Of a stretch of DNA of 64,000 bases, positions 33,996-49,115 are shown piece by piece. This stretch comes from Homalodisca vitripennis (taxonomy: Eukaryota > Arthropoda > Insecta > Hemiptera > Cicadellidae): the NCBI RefSeq assembly GCF_021130785.1, contig NC_060215.1, positions 121,228,501-121,292,500 on the forward strand, given 5' to 3'. Position 1 is the first letter of the stretch. Each line of letters opens with the position of its first letter. Position numbers and translations under genes: made by a program. The notes under the pieces were generated by a model that worked only from the letters and a program-made list of their open reading frames with translations, ran no database searches and had not been told where the DNA came from.

Positions 33996-36900
33996 AATTT
34001 ACGTGAAGAAATAATTTTAGAAAAAAATGTCATATTGGTACAAGAATATAGGTATAAAGCAAATTATATGGCATTTTACTTATTAAAATGCCTAAAAATA
34101 AGAATGACGTACACGAAATTGGACGGAGAGAAAACATTTGTAATTGTTGAAAATGTTTGTTAAAAACAACACTAATATTTCTTGTAGTATAGTATGGCGT
34201 TGTGCTTTTTACTACACAAACTGCTAAATCATAAGTGTTGGACTGGATGTTTTAGCACAATAAACTATATATTTAAAAACAACTTGTTTCAAAATAAGAT
34301 AATATTATTTTGAAATGAGTATTTAGGACACAAAGGTAAAATTTTAAATAACAGTAAATTTACCCTGATCTATATTTAAAAAAGTAGTAGGTATATGAAA
34401 GCGTTTATCTGAAACAAATTAAATCTAAAAATTTGTAATAAAACTTTATCTAAAATATGTTTATTTCTGATAAATGTAATAAAAGTTTAAAACATATTTT
34501 AATAAAAGTTGAAAACTATATAAATAAAAAATAATTTATAGCTTTGCTTAAATATTTTATTATTATTCCTACGCAAGATACATTATTCATTAATATTGAT
34601 GCAAAATATGTGCAGTAGTAACACCTACATAGGAATATTCAGTGCATGAAGATGCGCTGTCAGACGTTCAGTTAAAGTAAAATGAACAATATATACATAT
34701 GCATTACTGTTTACATACATTAAAAAAATATTTTCAACTATCTAAAAATGTAATTGAATAAATATTGGACGTAGATTGATAACTGTTGTGAGTAAAACTG
34801 ATAAAGGTTCGTAAAAGCAACGCTTTCCATCTTACTGAAATTGGAATAATTAATAGTATACTTATGGGAAATTATTATGCTAGTTACATTGTAAAGAGAA
34901 TCAAACGAATAGCTAACTACAAAACTCCTATCGTTCTTTAATTACTAGTTATTTTGATTATACGAAAAAAACGGTGTTTCTAGTTGAAATAATGTTTCTC
35001 AGAGAGCACTAGTTGCAGAGTAATTAAATATATCAAGTAGATTCATGCGTAAACATTATATATAAACATCGAATTGATTTCACAGTGTTAAAATTCATTG
35101 TTGTTTCAGTGTGTCAGAGAGTGCCATACTAGTACAAATTCAATGTTGTATCGCATTATTTAATATATTTATCAGCTTTACCGACATTTTGTCACTGAGC
35201 GCTGGTAATCACCTGGCTAGAAATAAAACAACCCAAGAGTATTCTCGCATTGCTATATTTGGTAAACACGGTGAGCTCGGCGTTAGTCATTCACGTCCAT
35301 CCACTGTTTAGGGAACAACTTTGCTAAATTAACTGCAATGTACTAAAAAGTTTTTAATTCTAAACAATTTCATTATAACGACTTTTACAACATATTTGAA
35401 AATAAAAATTGTAATGGAACATTTTTTCACATTTTCGCATAATTTTAGTACCATTTGTGCATTCTAACTACATTTCTATGCAAAAAATAATTCAGGGTGA
35501 CACATCTTATGGTTACTGAGAAAAATGGGTTATATGTTATAAAAGCCTGCTTTCGGAAAAAATGGGAAAAACCTACAAGAATTGTTCCACTCACCTTTTC
35601 TGTCTTTTTCAATTACAGTTTTCAACAAGTCAGTGATTTTCATACAAAGATATCTTACTAAATAAGGTAATGTAGCTTAATTTAATTTGCTAGCTAGAAT
35701 GATAAACCCGAATAGATTGTCTTATACACCAGCGCGGTTTCATTTTATTTTTCGAAAGGCCTTGAGAATTAAAAAAAATATTTTAGTTGGTAAACTTTCG
35801 GTTAGTGTGAGTGAATTATTTAACCATTATATTTATTTGCAGTGCACTAATATGAAATAATCAAAAAGCATAAAAAACTCCGTTGCATTTTTAAACTCGC
35901 TTCCGCAAAATAAATTTATACAAACAATATTTTTTACTTTCGTCATAAAAAAGCTAGTTAACTAAATGTCACACAATAAAAATTTATATAAATACTGTAG
36001 CTTATGTTTTAAAATTAAAATTATATAATAATAAAGTTGAAATTACTACCAAAGCTGTACTATGTTTTCTTAAGTTTATACACCATAAAAATTTATCAAA
36101 ATGATGAAACTCTTGTTAAAATTCTATTAACATATATTATTAGTACCTTGCATCACTTAATTCATAAAAAATTAGGTCTAGTTTGATCTTAGCTTGTGTT
36201 AATTATTTTTTTACTCTTACAATTATTGTCTAGGCATATCTCGTTCAAGCTATTAATCTCAAAACGTATGAAGAGCATTTACATAAATTAGGCTTGAATA
36301 GTTAAATCTGCAATCATAAATAAAAATTAAATAGCTCAGTGATTTGAGAATATATTCCATTTTTAAAATAATTTCCCTATCAATAAGCCTGTCACATCAG
36401 GCCATTTGAATTGATACATGACCCAGAATATTGATGCAATAAATTTCCTTCCTCAATCCTCAACAAGCTTTCAACAGAAACTGATGTTGAAGAATCAGAA
36501 ACATTTATAAATTTAGCAAAAAATACTCATATATGGTTAGCAAAGTTATATTACAAAAATAATTAAAAGTATTGTACCAAAGGGGGGTTAAAAATAATTT
36601 GTAATGATGCAGTTATGAAAGAAATTGTTATGATGCTATTAATTAAACGATAACGTAAAATGATATTCGCTAAAAAATTAATTAACCAAATAAAATCGAT
36701 TCGCTTAGGTTTGTTTAGAATATTACATAAGGTGATAACTTACTACCAAAAGGTTTAAAACTTGGCAATAAGGTAAACTAAAAGGTCAATAATTCTGTAA
36801 CTTAACAATTTTACTGCTTAAGTGATAGTATAGTTCACTTTATAAATAGTAAGATATAAAAATACCACAGTTATTGTGTGACATGTGAACATGCTGCTCC

Positions 36901-39889
36901 ACACAAACTTTGCCTCTTGATGCTCGTCCTAGGCAAGTACAGTAGTGATAGCTGGACCTCGGATAATTGTATTCTTAGACATATAAGTATAATTTGCCGG
37001 TTATTACGATTAAACTTAATAATATCATTACTACTTAATAACTATTAAGGAGTATTAATTATTTTAAAACTATTCACTCTAACTGTAATAACTACTGTTA
37101 ATAATTTTATAATTATTACAATTATTAGTACAAAATAATATTTAATAATTAGAAAATAATCAAATACTATTTACTTAGTTAATATTTTAAATACAAGGAA
37201 ATCAATTTCGGTAAATTCACTGTATTCTAATACCATGTGCAAACCTATCTGAGACCATTTCAATGTGTATAATGTTATTTCATAAAATTTATTATTGTTA
37301 AGATCCCATTTATGTTGTATAATAACACCTTTAAATACTTATATTCGCACGATAAACTTTCCTAACTTACTTCCTAAAATAGCTTATAGAAATCAGCACT
37401 CAAAGCTCAGGTGTCTTCACATTTATAATAAATATGTAAATATTTTCATTTATTATTGTTACGTTACTCTACATTTTTGTTATTTTGCATCATAGTTTTA
37501 GTTTAATTTGCTTCTCACGCAATAAGGGTATTATTCTTTCTTTGAGGGAAAAGCATCAAGAAATATTCCTAATAATATAAATAAATACGAATAATTATCG
37601 CTAGTTCTAGTTTATTTCCAAAAAATTCAAAGTAGGTGGTTCCATCAATGAAAATAATCCTTTCATTTTGAGTAATTCAGTTTAATGTTAAAATATGTGT
37701 CACTATTGAACAAAACCTGTTGAACCTTGGAGAGTTCACTCTGTTTTTAGATTTGATAACCATACGTAAATGAGTGGTATTTTATTGCTATCTTTCCTTG
37801 TACAATTAATGTGATATTATGCGTGTTTCAGGTAAGGGAGAAATGTATGATAATTACAATCACTGCAAACTGTGTACCTGCAAAATATGGAGGAGTATGT
37901 GAGGACAAGCAATAGAAACTTGAATATTTTGGGACATGTCAATAATTATGTTATTTGTTGAATAGGATTTCATATGTATTAAACAAGCCTTGAAAAAGTA
38001 GTTTGCTTTATGTTAGTAACTGAATCTTACTATAATAGAAATATCTTTACAGTTTTAAAAAGTCATGTTACATTAGTGTACGAAAGTGAATTACCGAACC
38101 AATATAATTTGGCAAACTAACACATAAGTTATTCAACTTTGGTACTCACCTTGTTATCATTATTTGAGATCAAAATAATACAAAAGAGTTTTCCAGTAAT
38201 CTAGAGAATAATAAATATAGATTGCATATTTTGTCAGTAAAATAATATTTTTCTTTATTATCTCTCACCGAACTATAAAATGTTAAAATGATTTTTAAAT
38301 AATCACGTAGAACTCTATCACATCATATTCTCAACGATTTCTATGATGAAACAATTAAATGTAATGTTCCATATAGAGAATATTATATTTGTATGTCATT
38401 GTAACTAGCGAATTATCTTAGCGCGAGCAAAACCTATCTTTTAAGAGGATGACAAAAATGTTATTTCTCTATCTGTTCTCGCTGACTTTTAATTTGAAGA
38501 GGGAACTGTCCTATACAAAGGTATCCTTTGTAATTTTTTTTGTCCTTAATTTCAATAGGAGAATTTTTATACTTTCCAAAAATGGTTTTACAGTGATAGA
38601 AAATCTTAGAAAAATACGGCCAAACAAGGTATCATTAAAAACTTGGTGTGTGTTCGTATCACAGGAATAAGGATGATAAGCAAAATCCTGTTTTATAAAT
38701 GCATAATTTTGAATAGAACACAATATTTAACGGTTTTCTTCCACAAAACGTTTAGGATTCCGAACGTCATAAAACAATATGATGGAATAACGTGTAACAA
38801 ACATTTTAAATTGTTAGATTTAACCATAGGACACTCTGTGTTTGGAACACCATGCATTTTTAACAAAATTTAAGACATATTTTGAGGTCGATTTAGTTTG
38901 GGGAATCCGTTTGGCCGCTTAGCATCTTAAAGAGGTTCGTCTGAACTTCGGTCGAAAATAGATAAATATATATTTTTTGTCAAATTTAATGTCATTCTGA
39001 TAATCTTAAAAATACCCTAATGCCATAGTAGTCGTACTTTTTGACTACAGTTTTGGACAAACGATAACAGGCAACAACCTAAGATCTGACAGGGGAGGTA
39101 CTGTATAGGCAATATTTTTGTTAATTTTGTACATAACAAGTAAGCCTTTTTTAGCAGTTTTTAGAAGTACGCTGAAACTTAGAAAATGAAACTATAACTT
39201 TTTAGTTAGTAAACTATATAAAAATACTGAAACATGAAAATTGGAATAACGTGAAAGAGATATTAAAAGGCAGTTCATTAATTTTTATAGATACTGTTAA
39301 TGACTACTCATGCTAAGTGTCCCCTTTAATTCACTAACAATATCAGTATCAAAGAAAGGAAAGTTGTTTGATAATAAAATTATAAAAAGAGAAAAAAACT
39401 TCAAAACATTTGTATTTTACAGATCAGTAGCCTACCCGAGTTAAAAATGTATTATAAATTTAAGCAGTTTTGGCGTAAAACTTACGCCAAAGGAAAGAAA
39501 TTTTACTGTGTCCGTAAAGTTCTTGGGCTCATTTTAATACGAGCTTAACATGTACTTTATAATTATATTTTATTATTGTTTATTATTTGATTTTTCATTC
39601 CTGCAATTAATGTAAATAAAACATGTTATAGTGCATACAATAAAATATTTAAAAAACGAACTTCTAGTTAGATATTATTTGAAAAACCACATTATTTCTT
39701 TACTTAGGTTGTGAACGCTTCATTCAAATGTGTTATAAAATAAATTAAATGGGTTATTGCATAACCTCCAACATATCTAAAGTTTACCGACCGCCAAATG
39801 TTTGAAAGTTAAATATTTTATTTTTATGGAAAGGTCAACTATAAAAAGGTTTTGGTTAAAACATTCCGGAGAAATGTACCAGTAACAGA
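33996..39889. other. Long AT-rich stretch without recognised genes
   Basis: I found no convincing exon, RNA gene or transposon in these nearly 6 kb. 36990-37200 is extremely AT-rich. 38450-38870 has several overlapping open frames on both strands but no recognisable motif. A perfect 10-bp-arm hairpin (TTTGGCGTAA, 3-base loop) lies at 39469-39491. It may be intronic or intergenic DNA. Confidence 0.4.
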
Positions 39890-40805
39890 GAGTTAAATCT
39901 AATCAATTTTAAGAAATAAAATATTTTTATTAATAAAAGAAGCAAACTGAAGGATTTGTACTTTGTTTTGTTAGTACAATTGTGTATACAATTGTGTGAA
40001 TTCTTTGAGTACAAACAAATAATGTCACGAATGTGCAATTGTGTCGAAGGCTGACAATTTGAAATACCTGGGAATCATGCTGGATAGGGAAATAAACTGA
40101 AAAAACACATAGACATTGCAAAGAAAAAACTTAATAGTATTTTACAAACCTTTTATTTTCTACAAAATATGTGTACAGAGGAAGTTATGAGCGTGTTATA
40201 TTTTTCATTGGTAAACAGTAGATTGGAATACGGAATGTTTTGCTGGGGTAGAACCTATGAAACAAATTTTAAGCCTCTTTTAATGCAACAGACGAACTTC
40301 ATTCGATTAGTTAAAATAAAATGTAGATACGAGTCATCTCATCCATTATTATAAGTAATTAAAATTTGTACAATAAAATATTTGTTTGTGTATAAGATTT
40401 TTAAAATATTTTGTGTCACTAGTGGTAAAGTTTCCTGTATTAATTAATATCTTCAAAATTCAATTAAGGCACAAAGACAAAATTGCACAAATTTAATTTA
40501 GCATGCAGGAACCTCTGCACAAGCTTTGACTTTAGAGGCCCTATATATTCATAAAAGTGTTTTATCAAAATATTTGTTAGTATGATCACGTAACTGAGAC
40601 GTTTTTTTTTACTTTTACTTTATTTTGATGTAAGAGTCACCATGCAAGTGGTATATTGAAATGTGTGTTAAGTGCTAAATAAAGTTAAAGTGATTCTTAA
40701 GTTATTAGTTTAAAATTCTTAGTTTAAAAATCTTGTAACTTTTTAAAAATATGTACGTAACACTTTTGTGAATAAATATATTCTTATTCTATTCTATTCT
40801 GTTCT
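39890..40805 (+). pseudogene. LINE relic, reverse-transcriptase C-terminal part and 3' tail
   Basis: On the plus strand the thumb and C-terminal region of a Jockey/CR1-type LINE can be read. It has 'NLKYLGIMLDRE' and 'KKHIDIAKKKLNSILQ' (about 40060-40145), with one frame break. A 61-codon open part (40169-40354) follows with VMSVLYFSLVNSRLEYGMF, CWGRTYETNFKPLLMQQ and RYESSHPLL. Then come broken 'KYLFVYKIFK' and 'ACRNLCTSFDFRGP'. The 3' end has several AATAAA hexamers and finishes in ATTCT repeats (about 40783-40800). The 5' part is missing, as usual for incomplete LINE insertions. Confidence 0.8.
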
Positions 40806-43800
40806 TATAGTAACAAAAATACAATAAAAGTTTTGAAATAATAATAATAATATGTTGTATTGCTTATAAACACAGCCATGTTATCGCTACTGTCAAGGTG
40901 AATTATATAGTAATATTTTACGTTAATACAGCTACATTTGAACTTAAAATATAAATAAAACTTTTACAGTCACTCTAATTTTCATTCATACCAAACTTTT
41001 GCCTCAATGACAGTCAGCCAATCATGCAGTCTCCTAAACATAATTAATAACCTAGTCTGTGCTGTATAATGTTTTAAATGGCTTGGGAATCTTATAATTT
41101 GCTATTGTATTGGGCAGTTGGTTTAAGAAAATGGACTCCTAGTAACTTCCTCAACACTTACCATTTTTTGTATATAAAATATAGGGCTTCCCATTTATTT
41201 TAATCCACTGCAATATTTTTATTATTTTTTATTGCATAAAAATAAATTAAGTATGAACAATCAATAGGCAATACAAACTATAATTAACAGGGTAAAAAGA
41301 TGCGAACATAAAATTTTAGAACGATAGTAAAATACTAATTTGAAATTAAAGTGAAAACAAGTCATTAGCAATGAGAATAAAACAGTTAAATAACAATAAA
41401 TAATTTAAAATCATTAGTCAACACCTATAAACAATTATCGAACATGTATTGTATAAGAGATGGAAAGTAACTCAAGTTATTTTATTGAACTGTAAGTTTC
41501 TTCAAATAGTTCATAGTAAAGTTAATGGGCTGTATTAAGACATTGATACTGTAAAGAGACTGTAAAGAGTTAAAAATAGATAGAATAGTTAAAAACTGAA
41601 TATAAAGCAACTAAAATGTAATTGATTAAGATAAATACAAGTAAATAACAATATGTCTAATTGGTAAGTATTCAATTATTCAAATCATCCGTAGTCAACA
41701 ATAAACTTTAAAAAAATATTTACTAATGCACTACAATGATGCCAAACTATTATTACACTGATTTAAGTTAATCCCAAACCTGGAATAAATTGACGTTTTG
41801 AAAATATGAATATTTGTTACGCTTCATTTAGTTAAGTTTTTATATGTCAAGTTAATTAACACTGTAATTAACAGCTTTTTGGAAGCATGACAAAGGAAGC
41901 ATGTTCAAAGCTTGTATTGTTTTTATTAACGGGTTGTATATTTAAAGAAAAATATAATCATGTTTTTTTTTTCTTTACGAGATTCGACTGTCACGACTGT
42001 TGCAACTTGTCTCAACTTTACTTTCTCAAAACAGTTAGCATTTAGCGTAGTTTTTTGCTATTCGTACAAGAACTATATTGAATGCATCCCAATATGACAT
42101 AAACTCCTTCAATCCCGTAGATACAGTTTATTCAAAATTATTCGATGTTTATTATACGTAAAGGCTTATACCTATCTGTTAATATACACGCTAATCCATT
42201 GTAACATTGTAACTTTGATGTTTGTATTGGAAATTATGTATGTTACTGTTAATATTATCTGTGAAGCCTATAGGTGGGGCTAGAAACATTATTATAACGC
42301 AAATTTTCTTTCAGTAATATTCTGGCAAACATTTATGGTAATAATTCTGAGTATAGTGTACCCAAGCTATATCTTATTATGTATCTTTCATCCAGATTAT
42401 ATATTAGTTTTATCCCTGTTATAAGAGTACCTGAATGTAGACAAATATCATAAACAGCTAAAATTGTTACTGTAGTAAACTGTAAACGCTCTCCATTACT
42501 TCCAGTACTAAACGGAACCTAACGATGAGATGTGGTGGATATCAATAGCACAATGGCACTGTGTAAATTGCACATTGTGCAAGAACAAGGCACGATAAAC
42601 ACAATCACTTATTGCGGTAGTACGTGATACTGAACTAGTAGATACGGCATGATCTGTGATTACTCTTATCCACGTATTCCCACACTACAGCCGTGAATCA
42701 TGCTTTATGAAACCCAAAATACCCTACTTTCGTACTTCGTAACTGTTTCTGTCTAACAAACTAATCCGGACATTTGTCATCGTGCTGTGATACGAATTAA
42801 TCACTGAACGTTGTCAAACGATTGTAAAATTCTGTTTCCTTCACAATCCTTAAACTTTAAACAAAGAAACTAATACAACATTTAAGAGCCACCTTCTTAT
42901 ATCCATTGGTTATTCAGAAAAAAGTGTATAAACGTTTTTCCTTTATTACTTCAATATTTAAGAGTATATAAATAAAAAACTTAAATCCTTTTGTATTTTA
43001 ATTCATAAAGCTTAAATCTTTTATTTCATTAACCACATATTTAAAATGACAAATTTATAGCTCTATAACCAAACATTAAGGCCATAACAAAGTTTATGGA
43101 TTTTAACATAGTTATTAGAGAATACAATTTCAGTTGTTTCACTACATTCTTAAATCGAAACTAAAAAACATTTATTTACACAATCATTGTAGTCCTATCG
43201 ACAGCAACAAACACCAATAATAGTATTCAAATTAGTTGACTTTACATATTGCAGATTATACATACAGTACTAAAACCCTATCAACTAGTTAATCATAATG
43301 TAGTGTTGTACACAATGCAAACTTAGTCTCTTAGAATTTGAGTAAATCATAGAGTTTTGAGTGACGTTTATTAAAAATAATTACTGCTTTTAGCTAAAAC
43401 TATCTGCAATACAAAGCTCAGCTGTCACTAGATATTCGGAACGCCATGTAACCTGGCATACAGGAATACAGGAATATTTCAACTAAGTATGAACACATTG
43501 ATGTTTATAGTTCATTGACTTTTAATTCAATAACTTATTAACAAATAATTTCTTTTCTTTTACTGTGGGGTGTAATACAACTTTCTTTCATACAAAATGT
43601 TTATTATTGAAAAATAAATAATCTTAATGGTGAGGAAAAGTACATTTCATTACTAGTCTCTGAAGTGACTTATTACGGGGGGAGACCGCATTTTGAAAAT
43701 GCTATGGACCCCACAATACAACTTTCGTGACTATTATTGAAGGTTAATTTTTATCACGATCTAAAATAGCAAACGAAATCTATTTAAAACATTATCTGAC

Positions 43801-46800
43801 ATTTTATAGCCCAATTATTATTACTCTATAAGGAAGCGTAACACTATTGTATAATTAATATTGGTAATACCTGACTGTTTAAACAAAGAACTGTAGTAAT
43901 AAATAACAGAACCACGCTGATGGAATTTCAGTTCCTTATTCAGGGAAAGAGAGGTTTGGAAAGAATTATTAATAGAGGAAAGGAAAGTTTAGGAGAAGGG
44001 TCGTAGATCATAGCTGCATTAGAAAGCATCCAATTACCATAAAAAGTAATGCAAATTAGTTTTATTCCAATAATTTAACTAAAATATCCTTAAAAAACGA
44101 TAATTCATTGTCCGATTATTTGTAATTTCTTCGGTGAAACAGTGATGTGTTTATAGACACTTAATACAACTTTATTTGTATTTCTTGTTCTTTCATGCGA
44201 AAATTAGTCCATGTATTGGTGGTTACCAACAAACACCCTCGGAACCGCGTAACTTGTTTCTTTTAAATGGAATGTTTTTTCTGTACCCAATCGCTACTCA
44301 AATCCTGCGCCGTAAAGAAAACCCTCCCCCACGCCATTTCCCTCCATGTTTTATAACATTTTAAATCACAGTGAGACGTTTATTGGCTGTAAATAATATT
44401 GGTTTAAAGCCTTTATGTTATGATTCCGTGCCAGTACCTCCTGACAACCCGTGACTATGAACTCGTAGCTGCAGATACATCTCCATACACGTGTCAGGTA
44501 AAACACAATTTAAACTTAGTCATGAACTGTCATATAACCTTATTCACACAACACCGAGGGTAGAGGAACTACAAAATAAACTTACTTCAATTTATACACA
44601 TAACATATTAACCATTCGAAAGTGTTAGGAAGTTTTGGTATATTAAACATGCTAGAGAAATAAATATTAATGTATTTTTAAGGAGTGAATAATAAGCTGT
44701 AAATTTAATTTTAACATTTCTATTCTGGATTTTCAAATGTGTTACTTTTATGTAATAATTTATACGTTCTTTAATTTCAATTCTTTTAAATTCTTAAAAG
44801 AAATTCTTTCGGAAAACCGTAAATGATTTATATTCGAATGAACGTCATAGCTAATTCTGTTATACTTTATGAATAAATTTGATTTAAAAAACTCTGAAGT
44901 AGTTGAATTTTAGGGTACTTAGAAGAGTGGTACAATACATTAACTAACCTCTTGGATAACCTAAACTAATGGATGAATTAACGGGCCAACAATTATTTGT
45001 ACAAACCATTAGGGATTTTTCTAGCACTTGGAAAACGAGTTGGTTCTGGCCTTTAAATAATAAGATTTGAAGCTTTAAATACTTCACCGTTCTTAAATCA
45101 AAATTTATACCATAACACCAATAAAAACACTTGAAGAAGATACCCAAAAGTGATTTATAACCCAGCCTATGAAAGTGTCAAAGAGTGTTTAAACAGTTTG
45201 GAAACAAAGTTCTGGCCATAGTCCATTAAGTTACCACAATTGAATCATTCCACGAAAGGTTCCAGAGATGTGCGTGAAATGTAAGGGCGTCTTATAATTA
45301 ATACTCTTTCATCTCTTTCGTTTTCATTTAATTGAACTAAAAATTTAGTTTACTTTGGTTTTTTTTAATTATTAAAAGAAAATTTACCTACTTATGTTGT
45401 CTCATGCACATACTGTTAAAAATTCAAATTTTAATTTCAGCATTTTGTAATTGAGCCTAAGTACAAAAATTCTAAATTTCATATTTTTACAGCCTGCATT
45501 TCCCTGGGAAGGGTAAAATTTTTTTAACTTTCTCAGAAGCTATTTTAATTGACTATGACTTATGTACCTACGAATAACTGATAACACCTTACGTACAGAA
45601 TATCACTTGTAAATAGCAGGCTTAACAAGTCAAAACCTAACGTGTTTCAACGTTTGAAGTATAACATTTGTAAGACTTCTTAAATCTTTAATTATTTATA
45701 GCATTTCAGTTTCAGAAGTATAAAATATTTGAAATAAAGGTTAAATTTAGCACTGACAGAAAATAAAAGCAGATTTTTAATTGTTTGAAAAGATCAATAA
45801 GGAAAAGGTCAAGAAATCGACATGTAAGACATAATTAATAAATTATGTTGGTAGTTTGTTACAAGTAACTATTGTTCAATAATCTGGCAAGAGCTAACAT
45901 TTTCTGGTTTAAAGTTTTTATTTTTCATTTAAATTTACGTACCTATAAGAAATTCGTAAAATTAGGTTTTATAACTTTTTTTGTGTATTACAAAATTTAT
46001 TTATTATGATATAACCGTGCATTCCAAAAGACTTTATAGGTGGCTTTTTATATATTTTTTCGTTGTTCTAATTAATTTTTCTAATCATCACCCGTACAAG
46101 GGTTAAGTGGCTTTAGTCTGTAGAAACAAATATAAACTTATAACCTTACACTAAACATCCATAGTTTCCTCATCCTCTAAATGAAAATTCATAGCTCAAT
46201 ACATGAAGGAACAAAATATGTTAATTTAATGATTAATGGTTTTTTAAGTTATAATTGATATTATATTATTTATTATAAAAATGGCATTTCGCTTCCTGTA
46301 AGTCTTTGAGTAATATAGCTATTTTTTAGATAAATAAAGTGTTATTCATTCCATTACGTACATTTAACCGAGTGCAAAAATAATAGTCTTCATCTAATAT
46401 GTTAAGTTCGACTTTATAATTAAATTTTGTGTGTGAAAAATAATTGTGATTCTATCACAGGTTATTTATTATACATGAAAAACACAGGATCGAATCTTAA
46501 CTAATTTCTGGATTATTTGGATGTAATTTCTAAATGAATGGTATTATGTAGCATCGAGAAAAATGGAGCACCAAGTACCACACCCATTTCCTGTGCAATC
46601 GCAGTGACTTGCAGAAAGATATCATCCTGCAGAGTTGAAGCCACGGTAGCAGCGCTATATACAAGGACGGGATGTCAGAAAACATACATGTTTAACTGCT
46701 GTAAACTACCATTGTTTTGTCAACAACCGTTGTCTACCCGATAAACTCGCTGAGTTAAACAATGCGATTACCGAGTGCAGATTAATAAACAATTTTATGC

Positions 46801-47689
46801 CTGTTTGAGATCGCTCTGATGATGATCGTTGGGGGTACGGAACACCTTTATTGGCAAAAAAATCTCACAACGAGTACTGATTTTAGCATTTTAACGCTTC
46901 TCCTTCTTATCCAAAAATAACTTCCGTGAATACTCTATTTGAAATTGCAGGCATTGGATGTAAGAAATTTAGGAAATATTTATAGGATAGAAATTAAAAC
47001 AGATGAAGATAAAAATTTCAAACTTTTACAGCATATGAGTGAGTGATAGGTTCAGAGAGTTAAAGGTTGTTTCTTTCTTTACGGCTTAGAGAAATTTGGT
47101 TTTAAAATGAAATATAATATAACGAAATGAAATTTTTCTTAACTATATTAACATTTTTAATTAATAAAATAAACGTTACTACTTTAAGCTATAACTCATG
47201 CAAATACTACCTGAAAGTTTCAGAATATTATATTTATTAGTTTTTACTTGTAGCTGATAACACGTATTTCCCCAAGAAATTCCTAAATAACAAAATATAA
47301 ATGGTTTTAATTTTACTCAAAGTGATTCAAATTTGTTTCCTAAAGTTTTTTATTCAGGGAATTTATCGGTTAATGCAGTGCGATATCTCTGTGAATAACC
47401 CTCTCCTCTCTGCACGACTATTAAGAAAATTCGATCACGTTTTTTGTAGGATTTTCAGATGGAAATAAATCATTATTCGTTATTAATTATTCATTATTCA
47501 TCAAAGGTTGATCAAAAACGAACACTCTGGGCCCACACTTGCTGAAGGTGATAGGGATTCACTCTTTCCCCTCTGTTGAAGAAATTGTGCAGTTCCTGAG
47601 GACTGAATGTTCCTGCGTTGAGGATGTTACTCCACGCATCACTTCATGAAAATAAAGGTTTATATTTGCACTGGATAAACTCTCACAGG
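40806..47689. other. Long AT-rich stretch without recognised genes
   Basis: Nearly 7 kb show no convincing exon, RNA gene or mobile element. 46560-46700 is GC-richer. Its minus strand reads VASTLQDDIFLQVTAIAQEM followed by VVLGAPFFS after an AG, which looks protein-like, but the frame is short and I recognise no family. 43670-43720 contains 'ggggggagaccgcattttga', origin unknown. Confidence 0.35.
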
Positions 47690-49115
47690 AAATCTTTCGG
47701 TGGGTGAAGCCTTACATCCTGGCTAACTCCAGATTACCCATTGACATTCTACCAGGACCTACCATCTACCCTCAGCTGCTCACACATGAGCACTACTCTC
47801 TAGGCATCAGTATGCCACATGTTCTCGGTAACCATCTAGGTTTCGTGGTCGTGGGTAGCGCCCCCTGTCTGTACTCTGTGCAGCCTGCATCCCAAGTTTC
47901 TATATCTCTACTCCCAACCAACGAGTTTGAACTCCACTCTTCTCTCCAGCGTTTCTGGCCTTAAGAAGAGCCTTTCTCTGCAGTAAATAATCTGCCCAAG
48001 AATCACTTTGTGATGACTTATTCAACTCTACTCACTTTAGAGACCCTCAAGGACGTTATGACGTCAGCCTCCCTTCCAGTCCCTTGAATTCAAACTTCAA
48101 AATAGTTCGGAATTCAAAACCCTCTATCTCTACTTCATGTCTAAGTATCTTGCCCTAGGTCACATGGTTGAGTGCCTTGATTCTAACTGGTCGTCTCCTC
48201 ACTATGTACTGCCCAATCATGGCGTGTTTAAGGCTCATAATATCACCCCTAAAGTCCACACGGTTTTTGATGCCAGTTCAGGCCTCTATCCCAGTGATGT
48301 CTTAATGACAGGACCAGAACTTCAAAATAACATCTGCGATATTACTATCCAGTTCCGCATCTACAAGGAGTTCTTCTCGTGTGATATAGGACATGTTCCG
48401 CGCTATAAAGGTGCACCCGAATGATAACGCTTTCAGCTCATATTTTGGCGTTCTGATCCTTCTCAGATCACTCTCCTCTGTCCACCAGCTCATTACTGTG
48501 ACATATGGTATGAACAGCTCTCCCTATCTTGCCATCAAAACTTTGAGGCAATTAGCCCAAGATGATAGTGCACGCCTTCCTCGCGCAGCCGAGGTCCTCA
48601 CACATCAAAGTTATGTGGATGGCATCATCACTGGTGCTAACAGTGTTGAAGAAGCACTAGAGCAAGACCAAATTACGAAAATTCTAAAGATAGAAGGCTT
48701 CGAACATAGGAAATGGGTTTCTAACCCTCCCACACTTCTAAAGCGGCAGTTGAATGACCGAATAACCGATGAAATACGTGGGTTCTCTGACGCGTCAGAA
48801 AATAGTTACGCAGTCGTAATATACTTGCAGTGCATAGAAAGTAAAGGTGAAGTGCTCAAGAGCCAAATTTTATCAAAAAACTCATGTTGCCCCTCTTAAG
48901 CGTGTTACACTACCAAGACTGGAATTGTGTGCCGCGCACCTCTTAGCCGACCTGGTAAGCTATTGCGCTAAACAATTAGGTAGTCATATTAACGTTGACT
49001 CTATATATCTGTGGTGTGACTTTATTGGTTAAAAACTCCCCCTGCCACCTCAAAACTGATGTGGTAAACAGTGTAGCACAATCACATGAACTCAAACCAG
49101 GTCAGCTTTACAAGA
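47690..49115 (+). pseudogene. BEL/Pao retrotransposon relic (protease, RT, RNase H)
   Basis: The plus strand carries consecutive pieces of a BEL/Pao polyprotein. A protease C-terminal segment is at 47704-47964 (LPIDILPGPTIYPQLL, LGFVVVGSAP), closed by a stop where the family reads FWxLE. An RT N-terminal part is at 48137-48424 (NWSSPHYVLPNHGVFKAHNI, VHTVFDASSGLYPSDVLMTG). A frameshift near 48390 separates it from the RT/RNase H part at 48393-48899 (FRAIKVHP, SYVDGIITGAN, EIRGFSDASENSYAVVIYLQ). A further piece is VTLPRLELCAAHLLADLV (48900-48957), and the reading ends with NSPCHLKTDVVNSVAQSHE near 49030-49085. The RT active site is YVDG instead of YVDD. Gag, integrase and LTRs were not found. 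Inactive. Confidence 0.88.

Noticed and set aside
35111..35311. 66-codon frame after an acceptor-like tttcag
   Set aside because: Hydrophobic AT-driven composition and no donor or family support.
39469..39491. Bacterial-type terminator hairpin
   Set aside because: The stem is perfect, but the context is eukaryotic AT-rich DNA without a gene or U-tract function.
47690..49115. Endogenous virus
   Set aside because: Protease, RT and RNase H motifs are of BEL/Pao retrotransposon type; no envelope or capsid gene was seen.
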